Assembly: GCF_002878395.1 (NCBI RefSeq)
Contig: NC_061112.1
Span: 38,585,218-38,649,217, forward strand
Source of the DNA: Capsicum annuum
Taxonomy: Eukaryota > Streptophyta > Magnoliopsida > Solanales > Solanaceae
Length of the DNA stretch: 64,000 nucleotides
Reading direction: 5' to 3'
Shown here: in pieces, positions 47,635 through 60,320 of the stretch
Numbering within the stretch: position 1 is the stretch's first letter
How the letters are laid out: every line of letters starts with the position of its first letter
The notes under the pieces: model-generated
The model's database searches: none
What the model saw: the letters and a program-made list of their open reading frames with translations, nothing else
Told to the model about the DNA's origin: nothing
Made by a program: the position numbers and the translations under genes

Positions 47635-48770
47635 TGTCTTCACAAATGCTAATAGAATAATAATATACATATTAATATAAGAGGAATGATACACTTATTG
47701 AATGTTTATGCTTTGGTTCAAAAATCTATTCACTTATGGAACTCGAAAAACAAACCCATAATTGTAACTCTCAGACATATCTCATGATCAAAATTTAATC
47801 ATGATTGACCCCAAATCCATTCCTTAAATAGACCCATAAATAAAAGAAAAACAAGAATTTAACTTGAGAATTAAATTAGAATTTAGACCAGAAACTTACA
47901 AATTATCAACGAAAAAAAGACCAGGGATAAAGAACTCACCTAGACAGCTCGAACCTATATTTTTCTAAAGAGTTTTTCAAGATCAAAGGGATCAACTATG
48001 GAGGAATTCTGGGTAAAATTGGAGAAAAAGTCAAAGTTGAGGGTGTGTATAAATACAACTACATCTGCTTAAGCGGAGGTCTTGCTTCTTAAGAAGCATC
48101 ATATAAGTGACTGACTATCTGCATAATTGGTTGTCATGGTTTACTAAACCCTCGACTTAACCAACCCCAAAGCTTCATAGTCTGTTCTGTATAAGAAGAG
48201 GAGAGCCTACTTTAGCAGTGGGAACACACATCACCTCTTTTCGTATAAATAGCTCCCTAGCTGAATAATCGATTGTACTTAAGTGACCAAAAGTATGCAT
48301 AAGGGGATGAATCAGCTGATTGCACCATCAAATGTTTCTAAGTCTAAAAGACTCTGATCGGGTGCTTGAAATTCCTTCAAAAACCCCTGCACACAAAAAT
48401 ATATGCTACCCTATGAAAACATATTATTCTAGAAAAAATATAAGTCTCAACCCAACCTTTTATTTTAACGAAAAAACCAACTGATAGCCCAAAGTAAGTC
48501 TGAAAGCCTCAGAACCTGAACAAAAGGTCCCCCCAGCACAAAATCTATATTGAAGCTAACAAAATTTTCAAAATTCTCATCCAAGGTCATTTACTTGATA
48601 ATTCGCCAAAGACCAATTTTTCAGCCTCAAAAGCTTTGGATAAAGAAAATTGACATAAAAACCAAATGAATTACTCAAGAATCAAAGTATGAGTCCAAGA
48701 AAGCCATAAATTACTAGGGGCAACTGTAGAAAACCTCTAATGCAGAAAATACATGGATAAAAAAAATGGC
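47635..48770 (-). repeat. LTR family C, minus orientation
   Basis: It is the reverse-oriented partner of 37951-39120, with CTTAAG palindromes at 48067-48076 and 48085-48096 (CTTCTTAAGAAG, perfect). No internal region of its element is seen beside it. Confidence 0.55.
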
Positions 48771-49187
48771 CTTAAGGGTCACTTAAAAGTGATTCACTGT
48801 GTTGTGTTCCTCTCTTAAATGCCCACATTAACTGACACGTAACCTAATCTATATCATAATAAAGATACATATAATTTTCAAAGAAGTTTCTTTTATATAA
48901 TTTTTTTCACTTCATTGTTACTGGATTAATAATATTGAACATATTTACTTATTGCTTGACTTATTTGAGATAAGGAAAATCTTAAATTGAAAACAATAAA
49001 CAATAAAACAAAGAAAAAGAAAGTTTAAATCCTTATACATGCTACTGAAGTGGTGTGTGTATATAAATATATACATATATACATACGCACATATATATTT
49101 ATTTATATATATATTTAGAGAGAGAGAGAAAGGGAGAAAGAGAGGGATTAAGCTTCCTTTTTTTACCAAACCACATTACTCAGTTCA
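48771..49187. other. Unassigned AT-rich sequence with microsatellites
   Basis: It holds a TA/TACA tract (about 49056-49118) followed by a GA-rich run (49120-49145). The minus-strand frame at 48945-49169 reads through these simple repeats and is not a gene. Confidence 0.6.
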
Positions 49188-49200
49188 GGGGGGGGGGGGG
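49188..49200. repeat. (G)13 homopolymer at the broken end of element E
   Basis: Thirteen consecutive G on the plus strand mark where integrase coding similarity of element E stops (reading leftward, 'FLKV' then a run of Pro codons). Confidence 0.9.
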
Positions 49201-50020
49201 CACTTTTAAGAATGCTCAATTGCCGACACTAAACTCTTAGACCCTATGCCTCACATCTGCATAGGACTTTTGGTGACTTTGAGAGGTTTTCAACCTATAC
49301 CGAATCACCTTCACCTTATCTATGGCTTGGTGAACTAAATTGGTGTCAACAAACTTACCCTTACCAACCTCATACCATCAAATAGGAGAACAACATCTCC
49401 TACCATACAATGCCTTAAAAAGGTGCCCCAAAATCTCCCTACTTAGGGACTTATGCATTCCCCATTTTAAAACATCACCAAGCTCCCAAAGCGACTAACC
49501 AACACAAGAAGGATCACAGAGGAACTAAAGCATAAGAAGTGCTCACTCTACTCAACGCAAGACCCTCAGCAGAGACACGATACCATAGGCACAGAGTTCT
49601 TCATAGTAACTACCTAGGTCACAAATAAAACCCATCCCGACACAACAAAGTAAAGGAGGAGTCTTAAGATCTGGACACCAAAAGATACACCACCGCATAC
49701 CTTTTGGGGATCTACCAAGATCCCTTTACTAGAGATAGATTACACGAACAAGAAAAGCTATGACTTACAATCAAAACTTCCACTTTGAGAACTTGGCATA
49801 CAAACGATGATCCTTAAAAATTGCAGCATGGCATGAAGGTGATCCATATGATCTACTTCACTCTTAGAATACACTAAGATATAAGCTATAGTCCCTATTC
49901 ACCAAATCCATAAATGCCGCTGGTGCAGAAGTCAACCTGGAGGACATGAAAAGCAACTCATTAACCATGGGAATAGGTACTAGAGGTGTTGCTTCTGAGT
50001 TAGAGTCTTTAACTCAGACC
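49201..50020 (-). pseudogene. Gypsy element E: pol remnants (RT and integrase, internally deleted)
   Basis: Reading leftward: an RT piece at about 49790-49960 ('TSAPAAFMDLVNRD', then 'LYAKFSKWKF'), with the FIDD catalytic loop deleted. Then integrase pieces at about 49210-49450 ('ALYGRRC', 'LVHQAIDKVKVIRYRLKTSQSHQKSYADVRHRV', quoted here only as landmarks of the conserved tail: the core words are VHQAIDKVKVIRYRLK and SHQKSYADVRHRV). RNase H and most of the integrase core are missing, so at least two internal deletions occurred. The end is cut at the G run. Confidence 0.68.
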
Positions 50021-50400
50021 AAATGGCACAAATACCCTTTTGGAATTACCCTTTGGTCTTTAAGATAAGGAACGATCCTTTCCTTAGTCACTAAGGAACC
50101 ATCTTCCCATAGGTAATTTAAACATGACCCTATGGGTTCTACAATCTATGAATGCATAGCAAGAGTACAACCGATTCATCCCAAGAATAACATTAAAATT
50201 AACCATGTACAACTCTATCAAGTCAACAAAAACACCCCTACTACCAACAAATATCACACCGCCATATATGGGGGTGCATAAGAAAGAGTAGACCCTGGAT
50301 CAAGAAAACAATACACATCGTAGAAGAAAATCCTCAACATACCCGTAACATCATTTGAAGATGCAACAAGGCCTTAGTGAGTAGAAAGTGCATAGAAGGG
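50021..50400 (-). pseudogene. Gypsy element E: protease
   Basis: Minus-strand translation near 50100-50235 gives 'VDLIELYMVNFNVILGMNRL' then 'YSCYAFIDCRTHRV'. This is the conserved second half of the retropepsin fold, with the family's I-L-G-M-D changed to I-L-G-M-N. The active-site Asp would lie near 50300-50320 ('DPGS'-like, 'CFLDPGSTL' is readable). Same orientation and order as gag and pol around it. Confidence 0.68.
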
Positions 50401-51410
50401 ACTCTGGCCAACGCCGATACTAGAAACAGACTTGAAGAAAGCATCTATTGATGCCAAAGTAAGAGAAGTAGAATAAAGGCTTTTTTGGCCGAAGAAGACA
50501 CTCGGGAGGGGCACTCTCATTGCAGTGCCCGACCTGACCATAACAAAAATATTTTTTTTCCCTTTTTAACACTGTCCACAATGACTTTGACCACAAAATC
50601 TGCAAAGAGGGCCTGAGATAGAGCGACTGGGCACTATTAGCCTTAACTTGGGCACCCTTAGGTGCCAAAGCTAGAAACTAATAACTGACACCCTTTTCGC
50701 CCAAGCGGCAACCCTTGTGGGATACTCCTGTTGAATGTGACCCATTAGACCACATAGAAAACATCAGTTCTTTCCTTTCTCCCAACAACCGCAGTGTGAT
50801 TGATTACAAAACCAACAAGGAGGCTAGGTGAATGCGGATTGGACCCTGCTAACCTGATGTTGGGCACCTTGTGCCTTATGAGCTTTACCAATCTGAAGAT
50901 ACCCATCACCTAAAGGGTTTGCATAGGGAGAACTAGTCGCAATGTAAAAAATTAGACCCGCTCAATACCTCTTCTTTGACCACTTTCCACCAACTTGAGC
51001 CAACTAAGCAAGGGAGCGATGGGACCAAGCATTTTTAGGCGACAAAGGAGAAATATAACCCCCAATGGTTGGGTTAGTGGGAAAAGGGGGAACCCCATAA
51101 GGACAGTCAGATGTCACAACCCTTAATCGGATTTGAATCCCAGAAGTTTGAAGAGCATTGTCCATATTGCCCCTAAGTTAGGACAAAAGAGCTCGCTTGA
51201 ACATCAGATCTTCTTGGATACATGATCTGAAAGATTATCAAGAAGAAATCAAAGGAATCTATGACCTTAGACTCTATATATCTTGAGATTGAAACATAAG
51301 AAAGGGAAACATTCTTAAATAACTCATATCTTCTCTCTTATAAGTATGGCTCTCTTCACACTTATAAAAAAGACTCTACTTGACACGGATTTGTGGACTC
51401 CCAATTGACC
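50401..51410 (-). pseudogene. Gypsy element E: gag remnant
   Basis: Cysteine-containing segments ('CYGQVGHCNE' at about 50520, in the frame 50420-50668) look like a damaged CCHC knuckle. Further gag-like low-complexity sequence runs toward the primer site at 51420. Frames are short and interrupted. No clear capsid domain could be read. Confidence 0.5.
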
Positions 51411-51419
51411 ATAAACCTA

Positions 51420-51432
51420 GGCTCTAATACCA
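51420..51432 (-). other. Primer binding site of element E
   Basis: The minus strand reads TGGTATTAGAGCC, one change from the iMet tRNA complement, three bases inside the LTR terminus at 51436. Confidence 0.8.
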
Positions 51433-51435
51433 ACT

Positions 51436-54400
51436 TGGCATGGCCCAAAACTGGGACATTTCATATGGGCACCTCAAGCCCACATGAACTAGAGGTCGCC
51501 TCATTAACCAAACTTAATCATCATCACAACAACCACAGGGTCGAGTGAATCCCGACCTTATAATAAGATAGTGGAAATATTAGGCTAATAGTCAATACTA
51601 AGACAATAACTAAAATTTCATTAAGGCCAATAGTCTAACCAAAATACCCAAGTCCATAATCATCACAAACTTTTAACCAACTGAAGTCAATAATATGTAA
51701 AGATCAGAGCCCCAAAATAGCGAAGTACTAAATCTATACAAGCCTATTACAAAGAGTAACATGACAATGAATGGTAAGTCTACAATAGTATGGAAGCTCA
51801 CCACTTCAAGTTCAATACCCGAACCGCTCGGACACCTATTCACTGCATAGAAAAAGAAGAAAATGCTCCAGCCCCTATGTCTCATCAGGACATAGCGTCT
51901 GGAGACAGTTAGCGGTTGGAGCGCTAGCATGTAACCTAATGAATAGGATAAAATAGCACATTTGTTAAATCCACGTCAAATCATTATATGCAATCACATT
52001 TACACAAGTATAGGCATATATAAAGGTAAATTTATGTGTATTTATTACACAACGAACCAAAGCATGGGACAAGTTATAACATGCATTCTCAAATCATTCA
52101 TTTATAAGACATGGAGTGAAGAACATTCAATATTTCACCTTAAAAATTTTATAACCATAAGCTTCATCGTTACACTAGTCATGGGGATTCGAACCCCAAA
52201 CCAACTCAACCAATATATTAAATTTGACTGAGTCCTCCAAGTTAATCAATCAACCAGTTCAACCAATTCAACCAATTTAATAAATCTAACCAATTTCATT
52301 AGATAAGGGATTCAAGCTACAAGTTATCGCATTGGAATAGAAACTCGAATTACTAATCATCAAATCAGACTAAGAGCTTGAATCACTAATCGTTTCATTA
52401 GACAAAAAACTTGAACTATTCGCTATTTCATTAGACTAGGAACTTGAATCACTAGTCATTTCATCGGTCAAGGAACACCAAACACTAGTCATTTCATTAG
52501 ATAAGGAAATCGAATCACTCACTATTTCCTTGGACTAGGAACGAGAATCGCTAGTCATTTTACCGATCTAGGAACTTGAATCACTAGCCTTTTTATTTGA
52601 CAAGGTATTTTAACCTCAAGAGATCTCTTCGGACTAGGAACTTAAATCACTAGTCATACCAGTCTAAGAACTCAAATCACTAGCTGCGTCATTAAATGAG
52701 GAACTCGAATCACCCATCATTTCATGAAAGCAGGAAATTGAATCATTTGTCATATTAGTCGTCATTTGAACTCCTGACCCATTAGTTCATGTATTTACAC
52801 TCATCCAAATCCTTTTAGAGTTAAGGATTCTAGCTCATTTAGCCAATTCAACATGATACATGACCACATGGTCCTCATGAGAGCCTTCATCGCTCAACCA
52901 TTTTAATAGGCCGATGCCTTAACACATTTTATCATATAATTCAATTCACGGTCATTAAGCTCTTCATGGGACCATAAGGTCTTCATGGAAATATTTACCG
53001 ATTAAATACTTTATTAGGCCAATGCTTCAATTTAAGACATCATTCAATTCAATCGACGGTCATCAAGACCCTTACTAACTTATTCATTCTTCATTAACCT
53101 TTCTATGCTACACTTTAGTTCCACACACAATTCTAAGTTCAAGATTAGGGAATAGAACCTCATTTATTAGCCATCAAACAAACATGGACATAGTTTAACA
53201 AATTACATGGGAAGAAACATCAACATATTCCCAATTATCAACCATTCATACTTATAGGGCCATCACCGTATTTAACGCCATAAGCTAATCCATTGTATGA
53301 TTAATAAGGTTCTTATCAACTATTTACCAAGTATTTAAAATCCTAGTGACTTAATACATGTCAAAAAAGGTCTTTACCAACCATCCACAAGTATTAACAT
53401 TCATCAAGTCATTATCATGACTCGTTCACGTTCATTAGAATGATTCCATAGACAGACAGTTGAACTTTACAAAACCATTCAACCACTAATTGCTTCAATA
53501 GACTAAATGCCTTGTTTCCATTAGTCATAATTTCAAATTTCAAACCTCAATACCCACTTGACTATTCATATTTCATTAGCAAGCTTTCACTGCATCCTCA
53601 TCAAATTTGGACTTAATACACAAATCACGTTCATTTTCATGTTTTAGGGCTTCAACCCCTTATTAGTCATTAACCCTATATTGTCAATTACACAATATAT
53701 AGTTCATAATATCTTTACAATCTTATCTATCAATCATTCATGCTTATTGGTCCATTACCCTAGTTCAAAACATCACATGCGTGTGGTTAGACAATTTACT
53801 TAGATATTTTTCTCAAAAACCTTAGTACATACCTTTAACAAGGCTATTTTCATGGTAGAAATCATTAAGATTAGGGTTACTTAAGAAACACATGTTAAAC
53901 CATATACAACAAGCTTCCATATATCCAAATCATCATGAATAACATGAATAAACACAACTCTAAGTAGGAATCATCATTGTTCACAATTTAGCAACAAAAT
54001 TTTTTTCATTAGATTTCAAAACCACAATGCACACTTACTAATTGAAGTGTACAATACACGGGTTTTAGAGTTATTTAAGAAGGGGGAGAGTTGCATGCCT
54101 TAAACAAGATGATCCACCAAGGCAACTTGACTCTTTTTACCTTAGATGCATATCCTCCAAACCTTAGCCTCCAATCTTGCTCCAAGAACTTTTAGAGAGT
54201 TTTGGAATGTTTTAGTCTTGTAAATGAGGGCTTAGGAGGCTACAATTCCTTATGTAGTTATGGGACTTAGGGTTTTAAGCAAAGAAAATGACCACAAAGC
54301 CCTTGGTTAAAAGCTGGAACATGAGTACATGCAGGGGTACGACTCCTCTATACGGTTTCCTTGGCAATTGTACAGTGGTACCCTAACTCGTAGTCTAGGC

Positions 54401-54642
54401 TTCTCCTGGTGAACCATACTATTGTGGGTACGAGTGGACACCTTTGAATCATATCCAAAGGGTACGACGCGCCCTTAACTCATGAGCTATACCTGTAACC
54501 AAAATAGTCCACTTGGTTTGAGACCTCACTCCATACGATTGAGTAGTACACCACTCGTATACATTGGTTACGACTAAGGAAGGGTTATGTCATATAGAAA
54601 ATAGTGTGCTACCCTAATATATTTCTCAAGGTATTAGAGGGG
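51436..54642 (-). repeat. 5' LTR of gypsy element E (LTR family E)
   Basis: In element orientation it starts TCTAATACCTTG (family TGTAATACC) and ends TTTGGGCCATGCCA. At 3.2 kb it is the longest LTR in the window. Part of the length comes from the 33-bp minisatellite at 52302-52757. Words near 51925 ('gctagcatgtaac') align with LTRs A and D. No gene inside; frames 51673-51930 and 51962-52231 are fortuitous. Confidence 0.7.
52302..52757. repeat. 33-bp minisatellite in LTR E (about 14 units)
   Basis: Unit of the form 'gactaggaacttgaatcact' plus 'agtcatttcatta'. Starts are seen at about 52302, 52335, 52368, 52401, 52434, 52467, 52500, 52533, 52565, 52599, 52632, 52662, 52695 and 52728. Most are exactly 33 apart. 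Units differ by several bases. Confidence 0.92.
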
Positions 54643-54659
54643 AGGGGGAGAAGGATAAG

Positions 54660-55480
54660 AGTTGTAACCAAGGGTAAGTTGGCATGTCCAATAGTATCTT
54701 GATCTTTATGCTCAAAACCAAATATTTTTGCAAGGCCACATTCTTGGTTGTTTTAGGGGTCTAAACTTAGAAATCTTAAACCATCTAATAGGGGACAACA
54801 TCGCCTGCCATAAAAAGTCTCAAAAGCTGCCATCTCAATACTCAATTGGTAACTGTTAGTATATGCGAACTCCGCCAAAGCTAAGTGTTGCTCCCACTAA
54901 CCTCCAAAATCCATAACAAAGGTGAGGAACATATCCCCTAGAACCTAAATAGTCCGCTCTGACTATCCATCTATCTGTAGATAAAATGTTATACTAAGAT
55001 CTAGCTGAGTACCCAACTCCTCTTGGAAAGCTCTACAAAAGATAGAAGTGAACATGGAACCCCAGTCTGATATGATAGATATAGGCACGTCATGAAAATA
55101 GACTATTTCACCGACATAGATACGATTTAACCTCTCGACACTGAAGGTCATCATAATAGGATTGAAATGTGCTGACTTGGTCAACCAATCCATAATGACC
55201 CAAATTCCATTGAAAGCACTAGAAGGTGAGGCAAAACACTAAAAAATCCCATGGTAATCTTCTCCCATTTTCACTTGAGAATAGGACAACCTCTGAATCA
55301 ATCCACTAAGTCATTAATGTTTGTCCTTCGCCCACTGAAAACACTATCAATGAGCTAGAATGTACGCCACATCCCTCTTCATCCCACTCAACCAATAATG
55401 ATGTCTCAAATCTCTATACATATTAGTTGTAATGGATAAATGGAATATCTAAAGCTATGGTCCTTGTGCAAAATCAATTG
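54660..55480 (-). pseudogene. Gypsy element F: integrase (truncated)
   Basis: The 76-residue frame at 54963-55193 gives 'MDWLTKSAHFNPIMMTFSVE', 'GEIVYFHDVPISIISDWGSM', 'FTSIFCRAFQEELGTQLDLS' and 'QIDG'. This is the integrase core: the second catalytic Asp in 'ISD' is present, and the D-R of the family entry is D-W. Further left 'AYTNSYQLSIEMA' and 'YGRRC' are readable before the coding trace ends near 54665, next to the start of LTR E. The zinc-binding domain lies near 55330-55480 ('YIVWRDVAYIL' style). Frame is broken several times. Confidence 0.75.
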
Positions 55481-57080
55481 AATCAGTCATCAATCCTAGG
55501 AACACAAATACAGCTACAAAATTGCACGACACCCTCAGAATCTATGGTAGACCTCTTTGACTCAACATTCAGCAACTAATTACGAAAGATGGAAATTCTA
55601 TTATCCTAAAATTGATAATCCCGAATCTGCTCAAATATTAAGGACCTAGCTTCAAGACTAGAAAGGATCCTCCTAGGGTCTAAAATATCAAATCACACCA
55701 TAAATATGTGAAGGAATGGTTGTCCCATGCCAAGGGCCTCTGAGAAACTTAAATACCATCCAAGCTACCCATAATCATTGCCTTCTGACTCAAGGTTTTT
55801 CTACCATATTCGCCTTGCTCAAATGATACAAAATGAAGATATCATAGTTTTTAAGCAACTCTATCCATTAGTGTTGCCTAGCATTAATCTCTTTTTGGGT
55901 TATAATATGCCGAAGTCTGCGATGATCTATGAATATCTCACAATGCCGATCATAAAGATAATGACATCAAATCTTATGCGTGAAAACTACTACCTCTAAC
56001 TCCAAAGCATAATTTGTGTAGTTGCACTCGCGTACCTTAATATGCCTCAAATCATAACCGATAACACGATCCTACTACATAAATAAAAAACCCAATCCAA
56101 CACCAAAAGTATTATAATACACATTGAAACCCTCACCCTTAATAGGAAGAGTCAAATAGGAGCCGATCTAGGGAACTCTCTGAGCTTAACAAAGCTCAAT
56201 TCACAATCCTTGAACAACAAAAGAGGAATCTCTTTCATATTCAATCTGATCATTGGTGTTGAAATAGTATCAAAACCCTTAACTAAACACCGATAATAAT
56301 AGGCCAAGATAATAAAGATATGAACCTCAGTGAATATGTGGGCCTCCAACTCATTAATAGCCTCAATCTTTGTTGGGTCTACCATAACTCCATACTTAGA
56401 CATAAAATGCCCAACGAATGTCAATAACTCAAGCCAAAGCTCATAAATAGAGAACTTGGCAAAAAGAACATGATCTCTCAAAGCATGAAGCATAATCCTC
56501 AAATATTTTGCATGCGGACTCTGCTCCTTGAATGCACAAGGATGTCATCGATTAGCACAATCATGAAGGAATCCAAAAACCATTTGAGCACATGATTTAT
56601 CAAATCCATAACTGCGCCTGGGCATTAGTGAACCCAAAAAACATCACTAGGAACTCAAAATGATTGTAATGGTCCTAAAGGTTATCTTTGGGATATCCTT
56701 TTCTCGAATCCTTAACTGATAAAAACCAAACATCAAATCAGTCTTACAAAATACTATTACACCCTAAAATTGGACAAACAAGTCATCAATGTGTGGTATT
56801 TGGATAACGTTTCTTCACTATCATCTTATTAAGCTGCCTATATAATTAATACACATGCATATAAGACAACTTTATTCTTCAAAATTTATACAGGAGCTCC
56901 CCAAGGGGACATATTTGGTCTAATAAACACCTTACCAAGAAGATCCTAGAGCAGAGAATTTATCTTCTTAAGCTCAATAGGATTCATACACTAGGGTTCC
57001 ATAGAAATAGGTCAGGTGCCAAGCTAAAGGTCAATAAAAAAATCAATCTCATATGAATTAGGTATACCCATAAGATCTGT
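55481..57080 (-). pseudogene. Gypsy element F: reverse transcriptase and RNase H
   Basis: The 116-residue frame at 56152-56502 has 'LRDHVLFAKFSIYELWLELL', 'FVGHFMSKYGVMVDPTKIEA' and 'YYYRCLVKGFDTISTPMIRL'. These are the connection between RT and RNase H in this family. Upstream (56510-57080) RT core words are readable in changing frames, including 'NRVLKWFLDSF' and 'IVLIDDIL' near 56540. RNase H follows at lower coordinates. Stops are many. Confidence 0.72.
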
Positions 57081-57130
57081 AAAGAAAACATTAGGCTCAT
57101 GGACTGTAGGAACATAATCAAGCGATGGAC

Positions 57131-57600
57131 TCACCATACTAACATCATGAATATAAGCAAGATAAGAATCGCAACCCCTTGAGATAATCTCCTAAAACAA
57201 ACATAAGAAATAATCCCTATAGAATCATGGCTAACAGCTTCCTGCCACACGATCGGAGGTATGTCGGGCATGGCTAAGGTAATGGTTTTGGTAAAGCAAT
57301 CCATGGCCACATGATAGTGGGATACCCTCTCCATGCCCAAAATAAAATTAAAATCAACCATGTCCAATATGATAAGATCAACATGATTATCAACATCACT
57401 AACAATCATAACATACAATTTGAGCACCCGATCCACCACTAAAGAATTGCCCACAAGAGTAGATACACATAAAGGCATAAATAGCAAATCCCAAGATAAC
57501 CCTAAAAGTTGGGCATAATAAGAAAACACATAAGAATTAGTGGATCCTCTGACAAATAAAACAAAGGTCGACTAACGATACACAAGAATTATACCTATGA
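57131..57600 (-). pseudogene. Gypsy element F: protease
   Basis: The 132-residue frame at 57131-57529 reads 'CVSTLVGNSLVVDRVLKLYV', then 'LIILDMVDFNFILGMERV' and 'AMDCFTKTITLAMPDIPPI'. This is the Tekay/Del-type retropepsin from its first strand past the I-L-G-M core. At the active site just upstream the sequence reads R-G-S-T where the family has D-P-G-S-T, so the catalytic Asp appears lost. The length of the conserved part is normal. Confidence 0.78.
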
Positions 57601-57649
57601 TAATAGAATCTGAAGACTCAGCCAAGGGCCTAGCAGGTACTACACACAA

Positions 57650-58991
57650 CTAACCACGCTTTCTACCTGGCTGGACTCTTAACAAATCTTCTGTCCCACC
57701 TAATCTATAAGCTCCATTTACACCCTAGGGACCACCCCTATGACCATGCAAATGACCTATAGTTAAGGGATGAACTTCCCTAAATGGGGCATATTCTAAG
57801 CTGTATTAACAATCGCCCCACGACTAGATCACTCTCATGATTAATGACTAAAAACTTCCCAACAACAAAATGTCACATAAGCTGAACAAAAACCAGTTGA
57901 TTTGGCTGACCTAAAATAACTACCATGACTAAAATAACTACAAAAAGTGCTACTCTATGAATAAACACTATCTTGATTAGGGTGATCACTAGCACAAGAT
58001 TGATCTCCAATAATAATCTGGAGCACTGCCTTAATGGGTCTACTAAACTACATTTAATGTTAATATAGATTACACAGAGGGTACCTACCTTGTGAACCAT
58101 TGTATCTGAAAAAAGAGCTACTATGGCTACCACTAAAACTTTCCTGATATCAAGGCCTCTTATTGCTGTCACCTTAGGCCGTGCGATGCATCTCCTCAAT
58201 GACCTGAGTGTGATCAAAACCCTCATCAAAGACCTACCTGCTTAAACCAAATTCTAAGTAGACATACAAAGGGAAAGTCTCAATCCTCGAATGAAGGATT
58301 GAATTCTCTTATAATATTTAGATAAAATAGAAGCAACATTCCTAGAAAACTCTTAAAAATAAGGCTCATACTCCACAACCATCATCAATCCCTTTTCGAC
58401 CTCAAGAACTGATCCCATAAATGATCCATAAGATTGTGAGGCATATACTTCTCAAATAATATTTCAAAGAATTGAGCCCATGTCAAAGGAGAAGATCCAG
58501 CTGGCCTAGAGTCAAGATGAACTATATACTAATGTCGAGTTGCCAAGTCTAGTGGAAAGGTAGTGAAATCCACACCATGATTCTCAACTAGGCTCAAATT
58601 ATGGACCCTATACTCACAAATAATCAGAAACTCGTATGCATCCTCGCCTGGTGCACTAGAAAAACCTAGTTAGGACCAATATCAAAAACCTACCCAATAG
58701 ATGATACACCACCAACTAACCCTAGAACCTGAACCAAACAATCCCTGAGTACTGAAGAAGAAGTAAGTCCAGGTGGATCCCAGGATTGCCTTGGCCCATC
58801 GCTGGCTAGGGTATTAGAACCTATGGCTTAAAAGCAGGAATAAGGTTTGGTGAAGGCCCCTATCATGGACCCTAGCTGGGGATGCATCACGAGAATGTCC
58901 ACGAGCTCTAGGTCATCCAAAAATAGTGATAGGATCCCTAGTCTTGGTCTCGCAATCCTCATCTCATGTAGCGGTAGCACATGTCCTTGTC
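57650..58991 (-). pseudogene. Gypsy element F: gag
   Basis: A plausible start lies at 58991 (Met-Thr-Arg-Thr-Cys). The capsid-type domain is readable near 58440-58580 ('LDSRPAGSSPLTWAQFFEIL', 'FEKYMPHNLMDHL'), matching the W/F-x-x-F...Y-x-P pattern of the retrotransposon gag domain. The frame at 57873-58229 lies antisense-free on the same strand but in a shifted frame over the Cys-rich C-terminal part. The gene is broken by stops and shifts. Confidence 0.68.
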
Positions 58992-59174
58992 ATCTATGAA
59001 AAATGAAACAAAGGGAATGTCGTTGTAACAGACACAAACACTTTGAACAATATAAGTGAAAAAGTGAAAAAATCCCACGAATGTCCTAGAGCCTCTCACA
59101 GATAAGAAATAGATGTCATTATTCTGATCTCCAGGACTCTACTAGAGACTAACTCTTGTAACAATAATACCGGT

Positions 59175-59187
59175 GAAACCTTTACCA
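59175..59187 (-). other. Weak primer binding site of element F
   Basis: The minus strand reads TGGTAAAGGTTTC, a poor match to TGGTATCAGAGCC, at the expected place between LTR F and gag. Downstream 'CTAGTAGAGTCCTGGAGATC' is a leader word common in this family. Confidence 0.4.
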
Positions 59188-59191
59188 ATTT

Positions 59192-59624
59192 TTCATTACA
59201 TAATTTTTGAGTAATAATGGCACCTACTAAACCCTACTAGTAGGTAAGCCAAACCGTAGATTGGAGCTATTTTACAATGGGCTAACATGGTAGAAAATAA
59301 CCCAAAAGGGCCAAATAGATAATACAAATCATGATTAAGAAAGGTAATAAAAAAGTCAAAAAGATAGCCATAAAATAGAAAACCATCCCATCACCCGGTA
59401 GAGTCAGTACAAGAGCTACTACAGCACATTATATGATATAGAATAGTCAGTATAATCTATCTCAAAAAAAAATACTAGACATAGATAAATAGAATAAAAT
59501 GGGGCAATTCCGTCTCCAAGAGCCCACTCTATCTTTGAAATCCACTACAGTGCGATCTTCAAATAAATAGCAGTAACTTGTACTTGGATCTGTACGAAAA
59601 ATGTGCAAAAGTGTACTGTGAATA
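59192..59624 (-). repeat. 5' LTR of element F, truncated (LTR family F)
   Basis: In element orientation it ends 'GGCTTACCTACTAGTAGGGT', then 'TAGTAGGTGCCATTATTACTC'-like sequence before the leader. Only about 430 bases remain, because LTR A3 abuts at 59625, so A3 seems to have inserted into it or replaced its upstream part. Confidence 0.6.
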
Positions 59625-60320
59625 TGTCATGACCCGACCCTAGGCCTATACATGGATGCTATCTGAAGCCCACTAAGGGTCAAAGATCACCACTATATCC
59701 TGTCCCATCCAAGCATAATCTAATAACAACAAAGTAGAAGACAACCAAAGAATAAAGATAAAAAGAGTTAATGTAACTCAAGAGTAATCTCTAAAAGTCA
59801 AAAATACATCAAACCCACACATGTCCACTAAAGCCACTAAACCAATTCAATTATCAAGCTAGGTCAGGAAATGGCCCCAACCATGATAATAAAAATAACA
59901 ATGATAATGTTAATGTGAACTCTTATATTCTGAAATATGGAAAGAAACCAATGGAATGACTAAGCTTTCAAAAGAATGAAGATCACCTATTTACCGCGAA
60001 CCCAATAGATGACTGCACCGCCTAACATTGTACAAACCAACATAAGAAACCACTAGGACCCTACATCATAAATACATATAATGTAATTCTGAGAAAGGAT
60101 AAAATAATGCCATTCTAAAAGTAAATCCAAACTCAATATATATGTTCACATACATGCATATATACAAATATAATGTTGGGATAGGGAAAAAGGTTTAGCA
60201 TGAGATATAAGATCATTAATCAAAACTGTGTAGCTCTACCATCCTAAGGGAACCCATGGTTTATATGGATCTGGCTCCCCCACCAAAAAGGCTCCAGTGT
60301 ATGTTTGTCACATAACTCAG

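Noticed and set aside
48945..49169. Minus-strand ORF rich in Tyr and Ile
   Set aside because: It is a translation of TA and GA microsatellites.
52302..52757. Regular 33-bp repeats that might suggest a CRISPR array
   Set aside because: Units are head-to-tail without spacers, degenerate, and lie inside a plant LTR. It is a minisatellite.
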